Assembly: GCA_963700865.1 (NCBI GenBank)
Contig: CAVOZC010000008.1
Location: 1 to 46,834, forward strand
Direction: 5' to 3'
DNA: 46,834 bases
DNA from: CAVOGJ01 sp963700865
GTDB taxonomy: Bacteria > Planctomycetota > Planctomycetia > Pirellulales > Pirellulaceae
A program made the position numbers and the translations under genes. Shown here piece after piece: positions 16,689 through 25,353 of the stretch. Position 1 is the stretch's first letter, and every line of letters begins with the position of its first letter. The notes below the pieces were generated by a model. That model did no database searches. It was given only the letters and a program-made list of their open reading frames with translations, and had not been told where the DNA came from.

Positions 16689-18023
16689 TTAGCGCCGCCG
16701 GAACCCCAGGGTTCCCCAACAAACGGCCCCCCAAAGGAGACCCCAGCTGCCCGGTTCGGGCACCAGGGTGTTCCCCGACGATTGAAATTTTCGGCCGTTC
16801 CAGATATTGAAATCGGACACGTCGATCGACCCGTCGGCGTTAAAGTCGCCCGAGCACCAGGCGGCGACGGGTTGGAACTTGCTGCCGTTCCAAACATTGA
16901 AGTCGGAAACATCCACCGACCCGTCCAGGTTGGCGTCGCCCGGCAGGAAGGGCCCCCCCACCTCGGCATTGCCCCCCTCCACCAACCAGGCCGCCAAGTC
17001 GTCTCCGTTGACCAGACTATCACCCGTAAGATCAAACGAAAGCGTGTTGGTACCGGCAACAATCTCGGCGACCAGCGAATCGACATCCTGGCAATCGTAG
17101 TTGCCGTCACCATTGAAATCGCCGGTTACCGTACTGACCGTCATCAGGGTGGAAATCACCAGGTTGTCAATCCGCACCTCCTGATCGACACAATCGTCGG
17201 TGGGGCAGGCCTGGTCCTTGTTGGAAGAAAAACCGATATAGGCCTCGCCATTATCGTCCCAGTCGAACACGTAGTCTTGAATCACATGATTGACGAAGGG
17301 AATACTGGGCGTGGTGACATACACATTGGCCGTGGCCATGACCCCACTTCCCCCGAAGTCGGTCGTGGCGATTTCGACACGAAAATTGTACTGCTGATTG
17401 GCATCCTGCCCGGCGAGCCAATCGCCCGTCGCGGCCACGATGAAGGCGTCATTGTTGTTCGACGCAAAGTCATCCCCTTCAAAGATCTCGTAGACGCCGT
17501 CCTGCCCCTTAAAGAGCACGCCAAAATCGATCGTGTCCTCGACTGGTAGAAAGATACTGCTGTTATCATTCGACCCCGAACCGTTGGGGTTGGTTCCCAC
17601 ATCGGTCGTTTCCGCCGAGGTCTGGCCGATAGCCAGCCCCAGCCAGCCCGGCGTGAGATCCGCCACGGTCGCATCGAACACGATCGACAGTCCCCCCCCC
17701 TGATCCACGCGACTGTCGCCGCCAAAGTCATGCTGAATTTCGGCCCAACCGGCGCGGAAGCGACCCAGATTTCCATCCACGTATTGGTGACGATTGCCGG
17801 CACGTGGCGGCAAGGGGCCAACCTCGTAGGTCTGCAGGATCGAACCTCCCGCCGCATTGTCATTGTCTCCCCAACTGGAAATGCCGCCATCACTGCCGTT
17901 CACATCCGGGGTACCGGAGATGCGATCGAACGAGTCGCTAAAGAGAATGGTCTGCCCACTGGCGGCCGCCGCCAAAAACAGAATCAGATTGAGACAGCAT
18001 AAGCGGCAAGCGAATCGAGTCAT
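16689..18023 (-). CDS. Exported protein with four dockerin/EF-hand repeats and PEP-CTERM
   Basis: 444 residues. Signal peptide 1-23 (CLNLILFLAAAASGQ). Residues 24-290 form a beta-rich, Asp/Asn-rich ectodomain (ILFSDSFDRISGTPD, GLSIVFDATVADLTPGWLGL, IDNLVIST) of LamG/jelly-roll type. Residues 300-415 hold four calcium-loop repeats: GDFNGDGNYDCQDVDSL, FDLTGDSLVNGDDLAAWL, GDANLDGSVDVSDFNVWN and GDFNADGSIDVSDFNIWN. The tail is VPEPGSWGLLWG, a helix, then RRR. The repeats and tail are nearly the same as those of the GH16-like gene at 35811. PEP-CTERM tails are cut and sorted at the membrane in other bacteria. Dockerins bind cohesins or act as Ca-stabilised spacers; no cohesin is seen here. It is followed by the other PEP-CTERM gene 87 bp downstream. 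Confidence 0.85.
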   Translation of the reverse strand: MTRFACRLCCLNLILFLAAAASGQTILFSDSFDRISGTPDVNGSDGGISSWGDNDNAAGGSILQTYEVGPLPPRAGNRHQYVDGNLGRFRAGWAEIQHDFGGDSRVDQGGGLSIVFDATVADLTPGWLGLAIGQTSAETTDVGTNPNGSGSNDNSSIFLPVEDTIDFGVLFKGQDGVYEIFEGDDFASNNNDAFIVAATGDWLAGQDANQQYNFRVEIATTDFGGSGVMATANVYVTTPSIPFVNHVIQDYVFDWDDNGEAYIGFSSNKDQACPTDDCVDQEVRIDNLVISTLMTVSTVTGDFNGDGNYDCQDVDSLVAEIVAGTNTLSFDLTGDSLVNGDDLAAWLVEGGNAEVGGPFLPGDANLDGSVDVSDFNVWNGSKFQPVAAWCSGDFNADGSIDVSDFNIWNGRKFQSSGNTLVPEPGSWGLLWGAVCWGTLGFRRR

Positions 18024-18070
18024 TGTACAAGCCTCATCGATAACAGGATAAAATCAGGTGTAATTCGAAA

Positions 18071-19075
18071 TCAGGGGGCAGAAACCACTTCGCCCCCATT
18101 GCATGTGCTCTGCGCCTTCCAGGCCAGTGGGTCGACATCGTCCGTGATGAACTCGGCCGAGGCATCGCAGCGCACGACATTGACACCTCCCGAATGCCGA
18201 CTGCGACTGGTCAGGTACATGCGGGCCTCCACCGGAGAATTGAGACAGGGGAGTGCTTGATTGGGCCGATTCACGCAGATCGAGCGATCGGAATTCGTCT
18301 CGCTGCTGTTGGGCGTGAAACGCGTCATGACCTGGTAAGTACCCGTAATGTGATTCCAGATGCGGCCCCGGCGATCCACCCCTTCCCCCTCGGAAGGTGC
18401 TTGGATTATCTCCATCAGGGCAAACGTCTTCGACGTTCCATCCGTGATGCGACTGACCTTCGCTCCATAGTTCGCGTCAAATGGCGCCCGACGGCGGTCC
18501 TTCCGAGGCGTGGACGCCGCCGGCGTGCCGGTGAAGAACAGGTCGTCATACTGGTCGCCGTATTCAAACGTGCCCCAATTGACCCCGTAGCTGCCCTTGG
18601 CATCGTCAAAGCTGTCGGAGTTCGTCGAATCGGCCGACGTCTGGATCATGAATCGCGTCGTGTCGCTCGGACACTGGTACGTGGGCAGGGGAGACCGCAA
18701 CTGCTGCAGCACCACCACCGGCTGCTCGTTCCAGGAAATATCAAAATCATACAGATTAAACTTGGCGCCTTCTTCCAGGTAAGGCAGCGTGAAGACAACA
18801 AACGGATGGTACAGCTTGCCTGGGCCGGAACCGGACGCGTTTTCCGGCTGCCGCACCAGTCCGGGTGGAAATTCTCGATTGGCACTCTCGTAATTCAGAA
18901 TGGCCAGCCCTACCTGACGCAGGTTATTTGTGCAGGTCATCCGCCGGGCGGCCTCGCGTGCGGTCTGGACGGCCGGCAGGAGCAACGCGACCAGGATGCC
19001 AATAATGGCAATCACCACGAGGAGTTCCACGAGCGTAAACGCCCCGGGCTGCCGCAATGCTCTCCTTAACCGCAT
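18071..19075 (-). CDS. DUF1559 (H-X9-DG) pseudopilin-like protein
   Basis: 334 residues. The prepilin signal is QPGAFTLVELLVVIAIIGIL, with cleavage expected before or near the Phe. It is followed by the planctomycete block AVQTAREAARRMTCTNNLRQ. The C-terminal motif HSGGVNVVRCDAS is a variant of H-X9-DG, with DA in place of DG. The ATG at 19075 lies 6 nt after GGAGAG; the longer frame is not used. DUF1559 proteins are expanded in planctomycetes and thought to be type II secretion/type IV pilus-like surface subunits, with no proven role. It heads the minus-strand run and is divergent from the sigma factor. Confidence 0.9.
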   Translation of the reverse strand: MRLRRALRQPGAFTLVELLVVIAIIGILVALLLPAVQTAREAARRMTCTNNLRQVGLAILNYESANREFPPGLVRQPENASGSGPGKLYHPFVVFTLPYLEEGAKFNLYDFDISWNEQPVVVLQQLRSPLPTYQCPSDTTRFMIQTSADSTNSDSFDDAKGSYGVNWGTFEYGDQYDDLFFTGTPAASTPRKDRRRAPFDANYGAKVSRITDGTSKTFALMEIIQAPSEGEGVDRRGRIWNHITGTYQVMTRFTPNSSETNSDRSICVNRPNQALPCLNSPVEARMYLTSRSRHSGGVNVVRCDASAEFITDDVDPLAWKAQSTCNGGEVVSAP

Positions 19076-19360
19076 GAGTCTCTCTCCGTGATGTCCTGGA
19101 TTGCTGAAGGTACCGACCCGCCCGCACAAAGGCCTACCTGTCATACACCAGAACTTAGTCAACATCTGACGGCAGCGCCAAGAATTTTGCCAGCCAGAGT
19201 CGCAGACAGCGAGTGGAGGGCCGGCCTGGGGTGCCGCAATTCGGCAACTGAGATATTTTCAGCGTCAGAACCGCGATTCTGCTGGTGTTTACTTGTCAGG
19301 GAGAGGGCAGACGGAGCAGCGGGGCGGGGTGGTCCGTATCAAAACCGGCGAGAATCTGAG

Positions 19361-19888
19361 ATGGCAGCTGCTGACAGCCGCAGCGACTTCGTCATGCAGA
19401 CAATCCAGGCTCAGGGTCGTATCCGGGCCTACCTGTTGTCGCTGGTGCTGGACAAGGACCGCGCGAATGACCTGTTGCAACAAACCAACCTCGTATTGTT
19501 GCAGAAGCAAAGCGAATACCAGCCCGGATCGAATTTCATCGCGTGGGCTTACCGCATCGCCTACTTCGAGGTGCTTGCCGACCGTCGCAATCGGCAGCGG
19601 GACCGTCATCTTTTCAACGACGCGGCACTAGCGGTCATCGCTGCTCGTGCGGAGGACGTCCTTGACCGGCATGACGAAAAGTCGGTGGCACTCGAGGATT
19701 GTCTGCAGCAATTGAAGGCTGACCAACGCGACTTGCTCATTGCGCGTTACCGTCCCGGCTCGTCGGTGGAAGCGATGGCACGATCACTGGGCAAAACGCC
19801 GGCGGCCATTTCGGCCGCCCTGTATCGCATACGAAATTCACTCCTGCAATGTGTGGAACGGAAGCTGAAGGGGCTCACTGCGCTATGA
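19361..19888 (+). CDS. ECF-type RNA polymerase sigma factor, planctomycete type
   Basis: 175 residues. Region 2 is visible: YLLSLVLDKDRANDLLQQTN, then FIAWAYRIAYFEVLADRRN, where the Trp-Ala-Tyr-x-Ile-Ala block binds the -10. Region 4 is a helix-turn-helix (LLIARYRPGSSVEAMARSL, then AISAALYRIRNSLLQCVE). The spacing matches the sigma-70 branch found beside FecR-like genes in Rhodopirellula-type planctomycetes. The ATG at 19361 starts just before region 2, and the longer open frame upstream has no protein-like sequence. The stop overlaps the next ATG by 4 nt, so the two are translationally coupled. It is divergent from the DUF1559 gene. Confidence 0.85.
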   Translation: MAAADSRSDFVMQTIQAQGRIRAYLLSLVLDKDRANDLLQQTNLVLLQKQSEYQPGSNFIAWAYRIAYFEVLADRRNRQRDRHLFNDAALAVIAARAEDVLDRHDEKSVALEDCLQQLKADQRDLLIARYRPGSSVEAMARSLGKTPAAISAALYRIRNSLLQCVERKLKGLTAL

Positions 19889-21307
19889 CGACTGATAAAT
19901 TTCTCCGATCGCAATTGCTCCGCCTTGTATCCGGCGAGTGGGATGGCATCGCACGGGCCACGGACCGCCAAGAACTGGAAAAATTGCTTGCCGACCATCC
20001 CGAACTGGTCGAAGACTACGTATCGCTCGTGTCGCTTGAGTCACTGATGGATCATTCGTTTGGCGCTTCGCTACTTGACCAGGTCGATTCGGCCCTTTCA
20101 GGGATCCCCAAGCCAACAACCGTGGGTGAGGCGGCGGCCGACCCGCAGGGTGGCGTTATTCGCACGCCGGAGCCAGGGGGCGCGACTCGAACGGGCTGCC
20201 GCCAACCTGCGGCTGCGGATCAAGGCGTGGGGCCCATGGCTCTGGGGCGCGTCGCCTCTTCAACGCCTGGCCCTGGTGGGGCTGGCATTGCTGGGCCTCG
20301 CGGGGTGGGGACTGACTTGGCTCAGTTCGCCGGCTTCGCTCGTGGATGCTCGCGATGTCGTCTGGGGCCGGCAGGCCTGCGAAGTCGGAGACCCACTCGG
20401 CCGTGACTGGCTGGAACTTGAATCGGGAACGATTCAGGTCGCTTTCCGCAGCGGTGCACTCGTGGCGATCCACGGCCCCGCCCGCTTTCGGGCAGAACGG
20501 GCCAATCGAGGGCGGCTGGCATTTGGCAGTATGGGTGCGCACGTGCCTGACAAAGCCCACGGCTTCACGATGCATGCTCCGGGGATTGTGGTCACCGATT
20601 TGGGAACCGGGTTTCAACTTACCGTCGGCCGGTCGGGCGGCAGCGAGGTGCATGTGACCAGCGGGCGGGTCCGTGTTCGGCAGCTAGAAGATGGAGCATC
20701 ATTCGAACTGGCGGCAGGCATGATCGCCGAACGTTCAACCACCGGCGAACTGCGAACGATCACGACGCAAGACACGGCTCCCGTGACTTCGAAGTCGGTG
20801 ACCTTTCTCGGCGAGCACGTCCCGTCCTTAGGCTTGGGCAGCTACAATCACGATGATCGCGCTTTTCTCTTCCTGGAAGCGCATCAAGTCGTTCTGCCTT
20901 ACGATGTGGCGGTCAATCTTCAGGGGCCAGGCAAATATCAACGCTTCGACAGGCGGCAGGCAACCCTCCCCGCCGGTGCCCGGGTCAGCTGCTACTTGCT
21001 GCATTGCGCGCCGCAGCGTCAACGGCACGTGGTCTCGGGTGAGTTGACATTTTCCCAACCGATCCTGGGCGTGATCTGTGTCTCGGATCGGCTGAATGCA
21101 ACGAATGACTGTCTCGGCGCCAGCTGGTCGTTACAGTGCCAGCACCCACAACGAGGCCTGGAGTCGATCCCGGACACCAACGCGGACACAGTGACTATCG
21201 GCTCGAACCGCCGATCCGTGTCGTTCCGATTGCAGACGGAAGGGGCAATTGACCAAATGCGGATTCTGGTGGGGGACGAATACCCGCCGCGTGCGTCGTC
21301 GCCTTAA
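19885..21307 (+). CDS. FecR-like membrane protein, likely partner of the sigma factor (one frameshift)
   Basis: About 473 residues after repair. The N-terminal cytoplasmic part (LLRLVSGEWDGIARATDRQE, ADHPELVEDYVSLVSLESLM) is the small helical domain that precedes FecR in planctomycetes. One membrane helix follows (LQRLALVGLALLGLAGWGL). The FecR domain is IQVAFRSGALVAIHGPARF, APGIVVTDLGTGFQLTV and GSEVHVTSGRVRVR. A C-terminal beta-rich part of about 170 residues is unassigned. The ATG at 19885 overlaps the sigma stop (ATGA). The frame breaks once: removing one G from 20176-20180 joins RTPEPG to ARLERAAANLRL. FecR proteins commonly hold or release their ECF sigma in response to a periplasmic signal. 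Confidence 0.8.
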
Positions 21308-21384
21308 GGAGCGGTGGCTGGAATCGCAGGGCAGTTCACCTGTCTGCCCTGCGTCTCATTCGCCGATCCAATCAAGCAAGCCCG

Positions 21385-22013
21385 TTAGCGGGGCGGCCGG
21401 CCGCCTCGTTCCATCTTTGGCAAGCCCAGTTCGTCGCGACGACGTTCGATGGCCTCACGGTAAGCGGTATACTTGGCTCGCTGGTCCGGTGTGGTATTGT
21501 CGTAAATGCGTGCAATGCGTTGGTCACGATTACCGCCACGTCCCCAACCCCCACCACCCCCGCCGCGATTGCCTCCGCCGCCCGCCGGTCCGCCATTCGG
21601 CCCCGCGTTGCCGCCGTTTTGCCCGCCCGCCGCGTTTCGTTCCTGTCGCCGTTGCTCCCACTCACGTCGCCGCTTTTCCATCTCGCGGATGCGATCGTCG
21701 AGAAAGGCATTTCGCGCCGCGGGCGTTTCCAAGGCGTAATACTCATCGATTTCCTGCATCTGACGAGCCATGAAATCACCCCGCATATCCTGCGCAAGGC
21801 CCGCTGCTGCGATTCGGAGAGTTGCTCGCTGGCCGTCCGAAACTGTTCCCAAGCCTGGGAGCGTTGGTCCCCCTGCGCCTGCATCGCGGCCTGCCCCAAG
21901 GCCTTAACCGTCTCGACCTGTTGCCGAGCCCGCATCCTCAGTCCGGCCCACGCCAACACCGCCAGGGCCAACACACCCACCGCGACCCCCACCCACATAC
22001 GTTTGTTCTTCAT
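21385..22013 (-). CDS. Membrane-anchored Gly-rich protein (one frameshift)
   Basis: About 209 residues after repair. The ATG at 22013 is 5 nt after GAGGAAG and gives MKNKRMWVGVAVGVLALAVL, a single membrane anchor. A helical, charged region follows (AAMQAQGDQRSQAWEQF, ASEQLSESQQR). One missing base at about 21792-21798 leads into MRGDFMARQMQEIDEYYALE, REMEKRRREWEQRR, a Gly/Asn linker of about 35 residues, and a last helix (RIARIYDNTTPDQRAKYTAY). The shape (anchor, helices, flexible Gly linker, helix) resembles Spy/LTXXQ-like planctomycete proteins, but I do not claim a family. Its relation to the sigma/FecR pair is unknown. Confidence 0.6.
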
Positions 22014-22170
22014 TGATCTTCCTCTTGTCACGACAATGACTGTTAATCTCTTATCCGCACCACCGCACCCTACCGCCGGGCCAAACCAAGTGCTCCGCCT
22101 GTCCGCCGATTTGTTTCGCGCCGAAGCCACGGCCGAGAGGTGACCACGGCACCCTCATCAAGTCGAGGTG

Positions 22171-22767
22171 TTACTCCGGTTCCGGAATCCAAGGACCCAC
22201 GTGGGCATCCGCAAACAGGCCGTTCCGACTGGTCCAAATTCCCGCCGGACCATGAAAATTGAGAAAGTCGGAAAAGACCCGTATTTCAGACAACTTGCGT
22301 TCCTTGGCCAGTTCCTTGCGGCGATAGCCACGGTTCTTGACGGCGTCGAACAGACGAATCCGATTGTATTCGTAGCTCAGTCCCTCCCGTTGAAAGTACG
22401 AGGCATATTCGGAACTGACCGTCCCGTCCTCCGCCAGCACCCGATTGTCGTCGGGGCAATTGAGGGTGGATTGGCTGTTTTCCATGAACGGCCCCCACAA
22501 TTCCATCACCGTCGGCGGCGGCGGCTCGTTCGGATTCGGGTTGATACTGGGCACTTTGGCGAAGGGCGGAAACTCTTCGCGGTGCAGGTCCAGGTACTGC
22601 TCCATCGCCAGACCGAGCTGTTTCAGGTTATTTTGGCACTGGGTGCGGCGGGCAGCTTCCCGAGCCGCATTCACGGCCGGAAGCAACAGGGCAACCAGTA
22701 ACCCGACAATCGCAATCACGACGAGTAACTCAACGAGCGTAAAACCACTTAGCATACGGTGACGCAT
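22171..22767 (-). CDS. Short pseudopilin (type II secretion GspG-like N-terminus)
   Basis: 198 residues. The N-terminus SGFTLVELLVVIAIVGLL, then PAVNAAREAARRTQCQNNLK, is the prepilin/DUF1559 start. The body is short (FMENSQSTLNCPDDNRVLAE, YASYFQREGLSYEYNR), with a C-terminal block HGPAGIWTSRNGLFADAHVG in place of H-X9-DG. It is a member of the short pseudopilin branch seen beside full DUF1559 genes. A weak AGGA lies about 10 nt before the ATG. It lies 157 bp upstream of the Gly-rich membrane protein on the same strand, so the two may be co-transcribed. Confidence 0.8.
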   Translation of the reverse strand: MRHRMLSGFTLVELLVVIAIVGLLVALLLPAVNAAREAARRTQCQNNLKQLGLAMEQYLDLHREEFPPFAKVPSINPNPNEPPPPTVMELWGPFMENSQSTLNCPDDNRVLAEDGTVSSEYASYFQREGLSYEYNRIRLFDAVKNRGYRRKELAKERKLSEIRVFSDFLNFHGPAGIWTSRNGLFADAHVGPWIPEPE

Positions 22768-22963
22768 ATTGTCAGGATCCTGAGAGTACGGAACGATACA
22801 TGAACTTCAACCCCGGACCGGAAGGCGAGTTTCGCGATATTCTCGCCCCAGATGGTCCGCTGAATCCCCCGCTTCATCACCGTTTGCCGGGGCGACCCCT
22901 GAGCAACCTACGCGATTGCCCTGAACGGCGGGGGCGCTCCCTACGGGCCGAGGATCTTTCAGG

Positions 22964-23590
22964 ATGCCGCTGACGGATGTGGACTTACCGCCCGAGTCGG
23001 TGCGATTGCCGAGCGCCGTGCGGCGTTATTTGAATGCCATGGCGCCCCGCGTGGATCGGTTTCACAGTCCGGCGCCGGGCGGGTTTCGGGGCTTCGTGCC
23101 CTGCGATTACCCGGGATTCTACACGGCCATGTCCCACATCTCGGGGCGGCAATTGGCGTGTGGCAATGTATTTTGCGAATGGGGCAGTGGACTGGGCGTG
23201 GCGGCCTGCCTGGCGAGCCAACTTGGCTTCCAGGCAGCCGGTATTGAGATCGACGAGGGACTGGTGCGGGCGGCCAAGCAATTCGCCGCCGAATTCGCCA
23301 TCGATGTCGATTTTGTGCTCGGCAGCTTCCTGCCCCGCGACGTGGACGATCTGGTGGATGACGCGTTTGCGGAAAACGACGGTTGCCTCTCGCTGATCGC
23401 CCAGTCGGGTGATTCGTACGACGAGTTGGGGCGCGAGCTGCGCGATTTCGATATCGTATTCGCCTTTCCTTGGCCGAACGACGAGGCCCTGACGGCCCAC
23501 ATCTTCGAGCGTTGCGCGTCGAACGGGGCGCTCCTGCTCACGTATGACGAGACCGATCACTACCGGCTTCGCCGCAAGACGCACGGCTGA
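22964..23590 (+). CDS. SAM-dependent methyltransferase-like protein
   Basis: 208 residues. A Rossmann-type methyltransferase core is visible. Motif I is VFCEWGSGLGVAACLA (Gly-x-Gly for SAM) and the acidic loop is AAGIEIDEGLVRAAKQFA. Motif III/IV is DFDIVFAFPWPNDE, where a Pro-Trp-Pro replaces the usual NPPY, and GALLLTYDETDHYRL is near the end. The N-terminal 65 residues (PRVDRFHSPAPGGFRGFVPC) are not typical of a named subfamily. The ATG follows GAGGA by 9 nt. It converges on carA with 48 bp between stops. The substrate cannot be inferred. Confidence 0.75.
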   Translation: MPLTDVDLPPESVRLPSAVRRYLNAMAPRVDRFHSPAPGGFRGFVPCDYPGFYTAMSHISGRQLACGNVFCEWGSGLGVAACLASQLGFQAAGIEIDEGLVRAAKQFAAEFAIDVDFVLGSFLPRDVDDLVDDAFAENDGCLSLIAQSGDSYDELGRELRDFDIVFAFPWPNDEALTAHIFERCASNGALLLTYDETDHYRLRRKTHG

Positions 23591-23638
23591 GGCATGCGAT
23601 GCGAGGGGGTGTCAACGGGGGATCGGCCTCCCGGGTGG

Positions 23639-24766
23639 TCACCCGGCCATGGCTTGCCAGAACTGACGGAACAGATATTGGCTATCGTGGGGGCCTGCGG
23701 AGGCCTCCGGGTGGTACTGCACGCTGTAGGCCGGTAACCGCCGATGCCGCAGCCCGGCGATCGTCTGGTCATTGAGATTGCGGTGGGTAATCTCGAGATC
23801 GTCGGGCAGGGAAGCCTCGTCCACGGCGAACCCGTGATTCTGGGCCGTGATTTCGACGCGACCCGTCAGGCAGTTCATGACGGGCTGGTTGGCGCCTCGA
23901 TGGCCGAATTTGAGCTTGAAGGTTCTGGCCCCACAGGCCAGTGCGAACAGCTGATGCCCGAGGCAGATGCCGAAGAGCGGTACGTGGGGCATGATGGAGC
24001 GGATCGTGTCGATGGCATAACCGAGCGGTTCGGGGTCGCCAGGGCCATTCGACAGAAAGACCCCGCTCGGCTGCGATGCCAGCACTTCTTGGGCAGAGAC
24101 GTTTCCGGGCAAGACGGTGACCTGGCAGCCCAGGTCGTGCAGGTGCCGGGCGATATTCCACTTCATGCCGAAATCGAGCGCCACGACATGTGGTTCCTGT
24201 GCGGCCGACGGCGGGCCTTCGCCACCGCCGGACGACCACGCATGCAGCGGGGCCCCCCACGTGCGTTTTTCGGCCGGCAGCACCTCGCTTACCAGATCGC
24301 GCCCTAGCAGTCCGCGACTGCTACGGGCCTTTTCCACCAGGCGATCATGGTCCAGGTCTTCGGTGGAAATCACTCCCCGCATCGCCCCCTGTCGGCGAAT
24401 GCGGCGTACCAGTGCGCGGGTATCGATCCCTGCGAGTCCGACGATCCCGTGTTCGGCGAGAAAGTCCTGGAGCGAACCGGCCGCTCGAAAGTTGCTGGCG
24501 ATGCGGCTGCTCTCACGGACGATAAACCCCGCTAAATGCGGTCGATCGCTCTCAAGGTCCTCGTCATTGACGCCGTAATTCCCGATTTGCGGATAGGTCA
24601 TCGCCACGATTTGTCCGCGATAACTGGGATCGGTGAGGATCTCCTGATAGCCGGTCATCGAGGTGTTAAAACAGACCTCACCGTCGACCTCGCCGCGCGC
24701 CCCCAACGAGATGCCTTCGTAGACCGTACCATCCTCGAGTGCCAAAATTGCGACAGTGGAAACCAC
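23639..24766 (-). CDS. carA: Carbamoyl-phosphate synthase small subunit
   Basis: 375 residues, the usual length. It supplies ammonia from glutamine to the large subunit for carbamoyl phosphate, used in arginine and pyrimidine synthesis. The N-terminal domain has GEVCFNTSMTGYQEILTDPS and GLAGIDTRALVRRIRRQG. The class I glutamine amidotransferase domain has the nucleophile in PLFGICLGHQLFA, plus FGHRGANQPV and the His-Glu pair in YSVQYHPEASAGPHDS. All catalytic residues are present and the frame is clean. carB is not in the window. A promoter lies about 110 bp upstream. Confidence 0.95.
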   Translation of the reverse strand: MVSTVAILALEDGTVYEGISLGARGEVDGEVCFNTSMTGYQEILTDPSYRGQIVAMTYPQIGNYGVNDEDLESDRPHLAGFIVRESSRIASNFRAAGSLQDFLAEHGIVGLAGIDTRALVRRIRRQGAMRGVISTEDLDHDRLVEKARSSRGLLGRDLVSEVLPAEKRTWGAPLHAWSSGGGEGPPSAAQEPHVVALDFGMKWNIARHLHDLGCQVTVLPGNVSAQEVLASQPSGVFLSNGPGDPEPLGYAIDTIRSIMPHVPLFGICLGHQLFALACGARTFKLKFGHRGANQPVMNCLTGRVEITAQNHGFAVDEASLPDDLEITHRNLNDQTIAGLRHRRLPAYSVQYHPEASAGPHDSQYLFRQFWQAMAG

Positions 24767-24873
24767 TTTTTTTCCTGCGTTTGTTTAAAGAATGGTGTTT
24801 ATTCGTTGCCTAAAGCCCATGACGGCATCGGTCGATAACTCGTAGTACGGCTGTGGGTCTCCGATTCGCGTTA

Positions 24874-24903
24874 TTTATAGCTCGATTCGGCGTGGTCAGC
24901 CAA
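24874..24903 (-). promoter_or_regulatory. Candidate carA promoter
   Basis: On the minus strand, TTGGCT (24898-24903) and TATAAA (24874-24879) are separated by 18 bp. This leaves a leader of about 100 nt before the carA ATG at 24766. A strong hairpin begins 5 bp upstream of the -35. Confidence 0.45.
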
Positions 24904-24907
24904 GTTC

Positions 24908-24945
24908 GAGGGCCTTGTTTCGGCGAACAAGGCCCTCATTTTTTT
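24908..24945 (+). terminator. Intrinsic terminator with no plus-strand gene before it
   Basis: A perfect 12-bp inverted repeat (908-919 with 926-937 within the 24,000s, arm GAGGGCCTTGTT) has a 6-nt loop and is followed by A and seven T residues. It has the form of a rho-independent terminator on the plus strand. The nearest plus-strand gene ends at 23590 with carA in between on the other strand. It may end an unannotated small RNA or block antisense transcription into the carA promoter. Confidence 0.75.
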
Positions 24946-25353
24946 GCGCAAGCCCCCAACGGCCTCGGACTTCGCCCATTATAGGTCAGCGGCGCGTCCT
25001 AAAAAGTCCGCAGTCGTTAAAGTCCACAATCGTTAAAGTTTGCCACGGGTGGAATGGGCCCCCCGCCAATCGAGTTCGGCACCCGCATGAGTGGACCAGC
25101 GGTCACCGACGGCGGCGCCGAATCGGCAGGTCGATCCCGGGGAAGGCGCGGTGTCCCCAGGCTTGCGTTCTCGCGGGCTGACGTGGCCAGCGAACATGAA
25201 GCTCCCGCCGGCAAGCGGCGGACATCTGGGAAGCCGGACAGGCGAGGCTCGTTGGGACCACACGATCCCTCACGATTGTCGTGGGGGCTTTCCAGCGGAC
25301 TGGCCACGGACCTCAAGGGCGAGAAAAATACCGCAGCCCCCACGACTCGGCAT
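24946..25353. other. Non-coding stretch with a 16-bp tandem repeat
   Basis: AAAGTCC(G/A)CA(G/A)TCGTT occurs at 25003 and 25019 (14 of 16 bases the same), with a third partial start at 25035. The rest shows no ribosome site or protein-like frame. The longest frames here are Arg/Pro/Ser-rich. Confidence 0.5.

Noticed and set aside
20176..20180. Programmed ribosomal frameshifting as the cause of the many frame breaks
   Set aside because: Breaks go in both directions, lack shared slippery sites with stimulatory structures, and hit unrelated genes; assembly indels fit better.
23631..23646. Perfect palindrome CCGGGTGGTCACCCGG at the carA stop
   Set aside because: Stem of 7 bp with a 2-nt loop and no T run on either strand; chance in GC-rich DNA cannot be excluded.
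24770..24905. tRNA or riboswitch in the carA leader
   Set aside because: No cloverleaf or known aptamer pattern could be drawn by eye.
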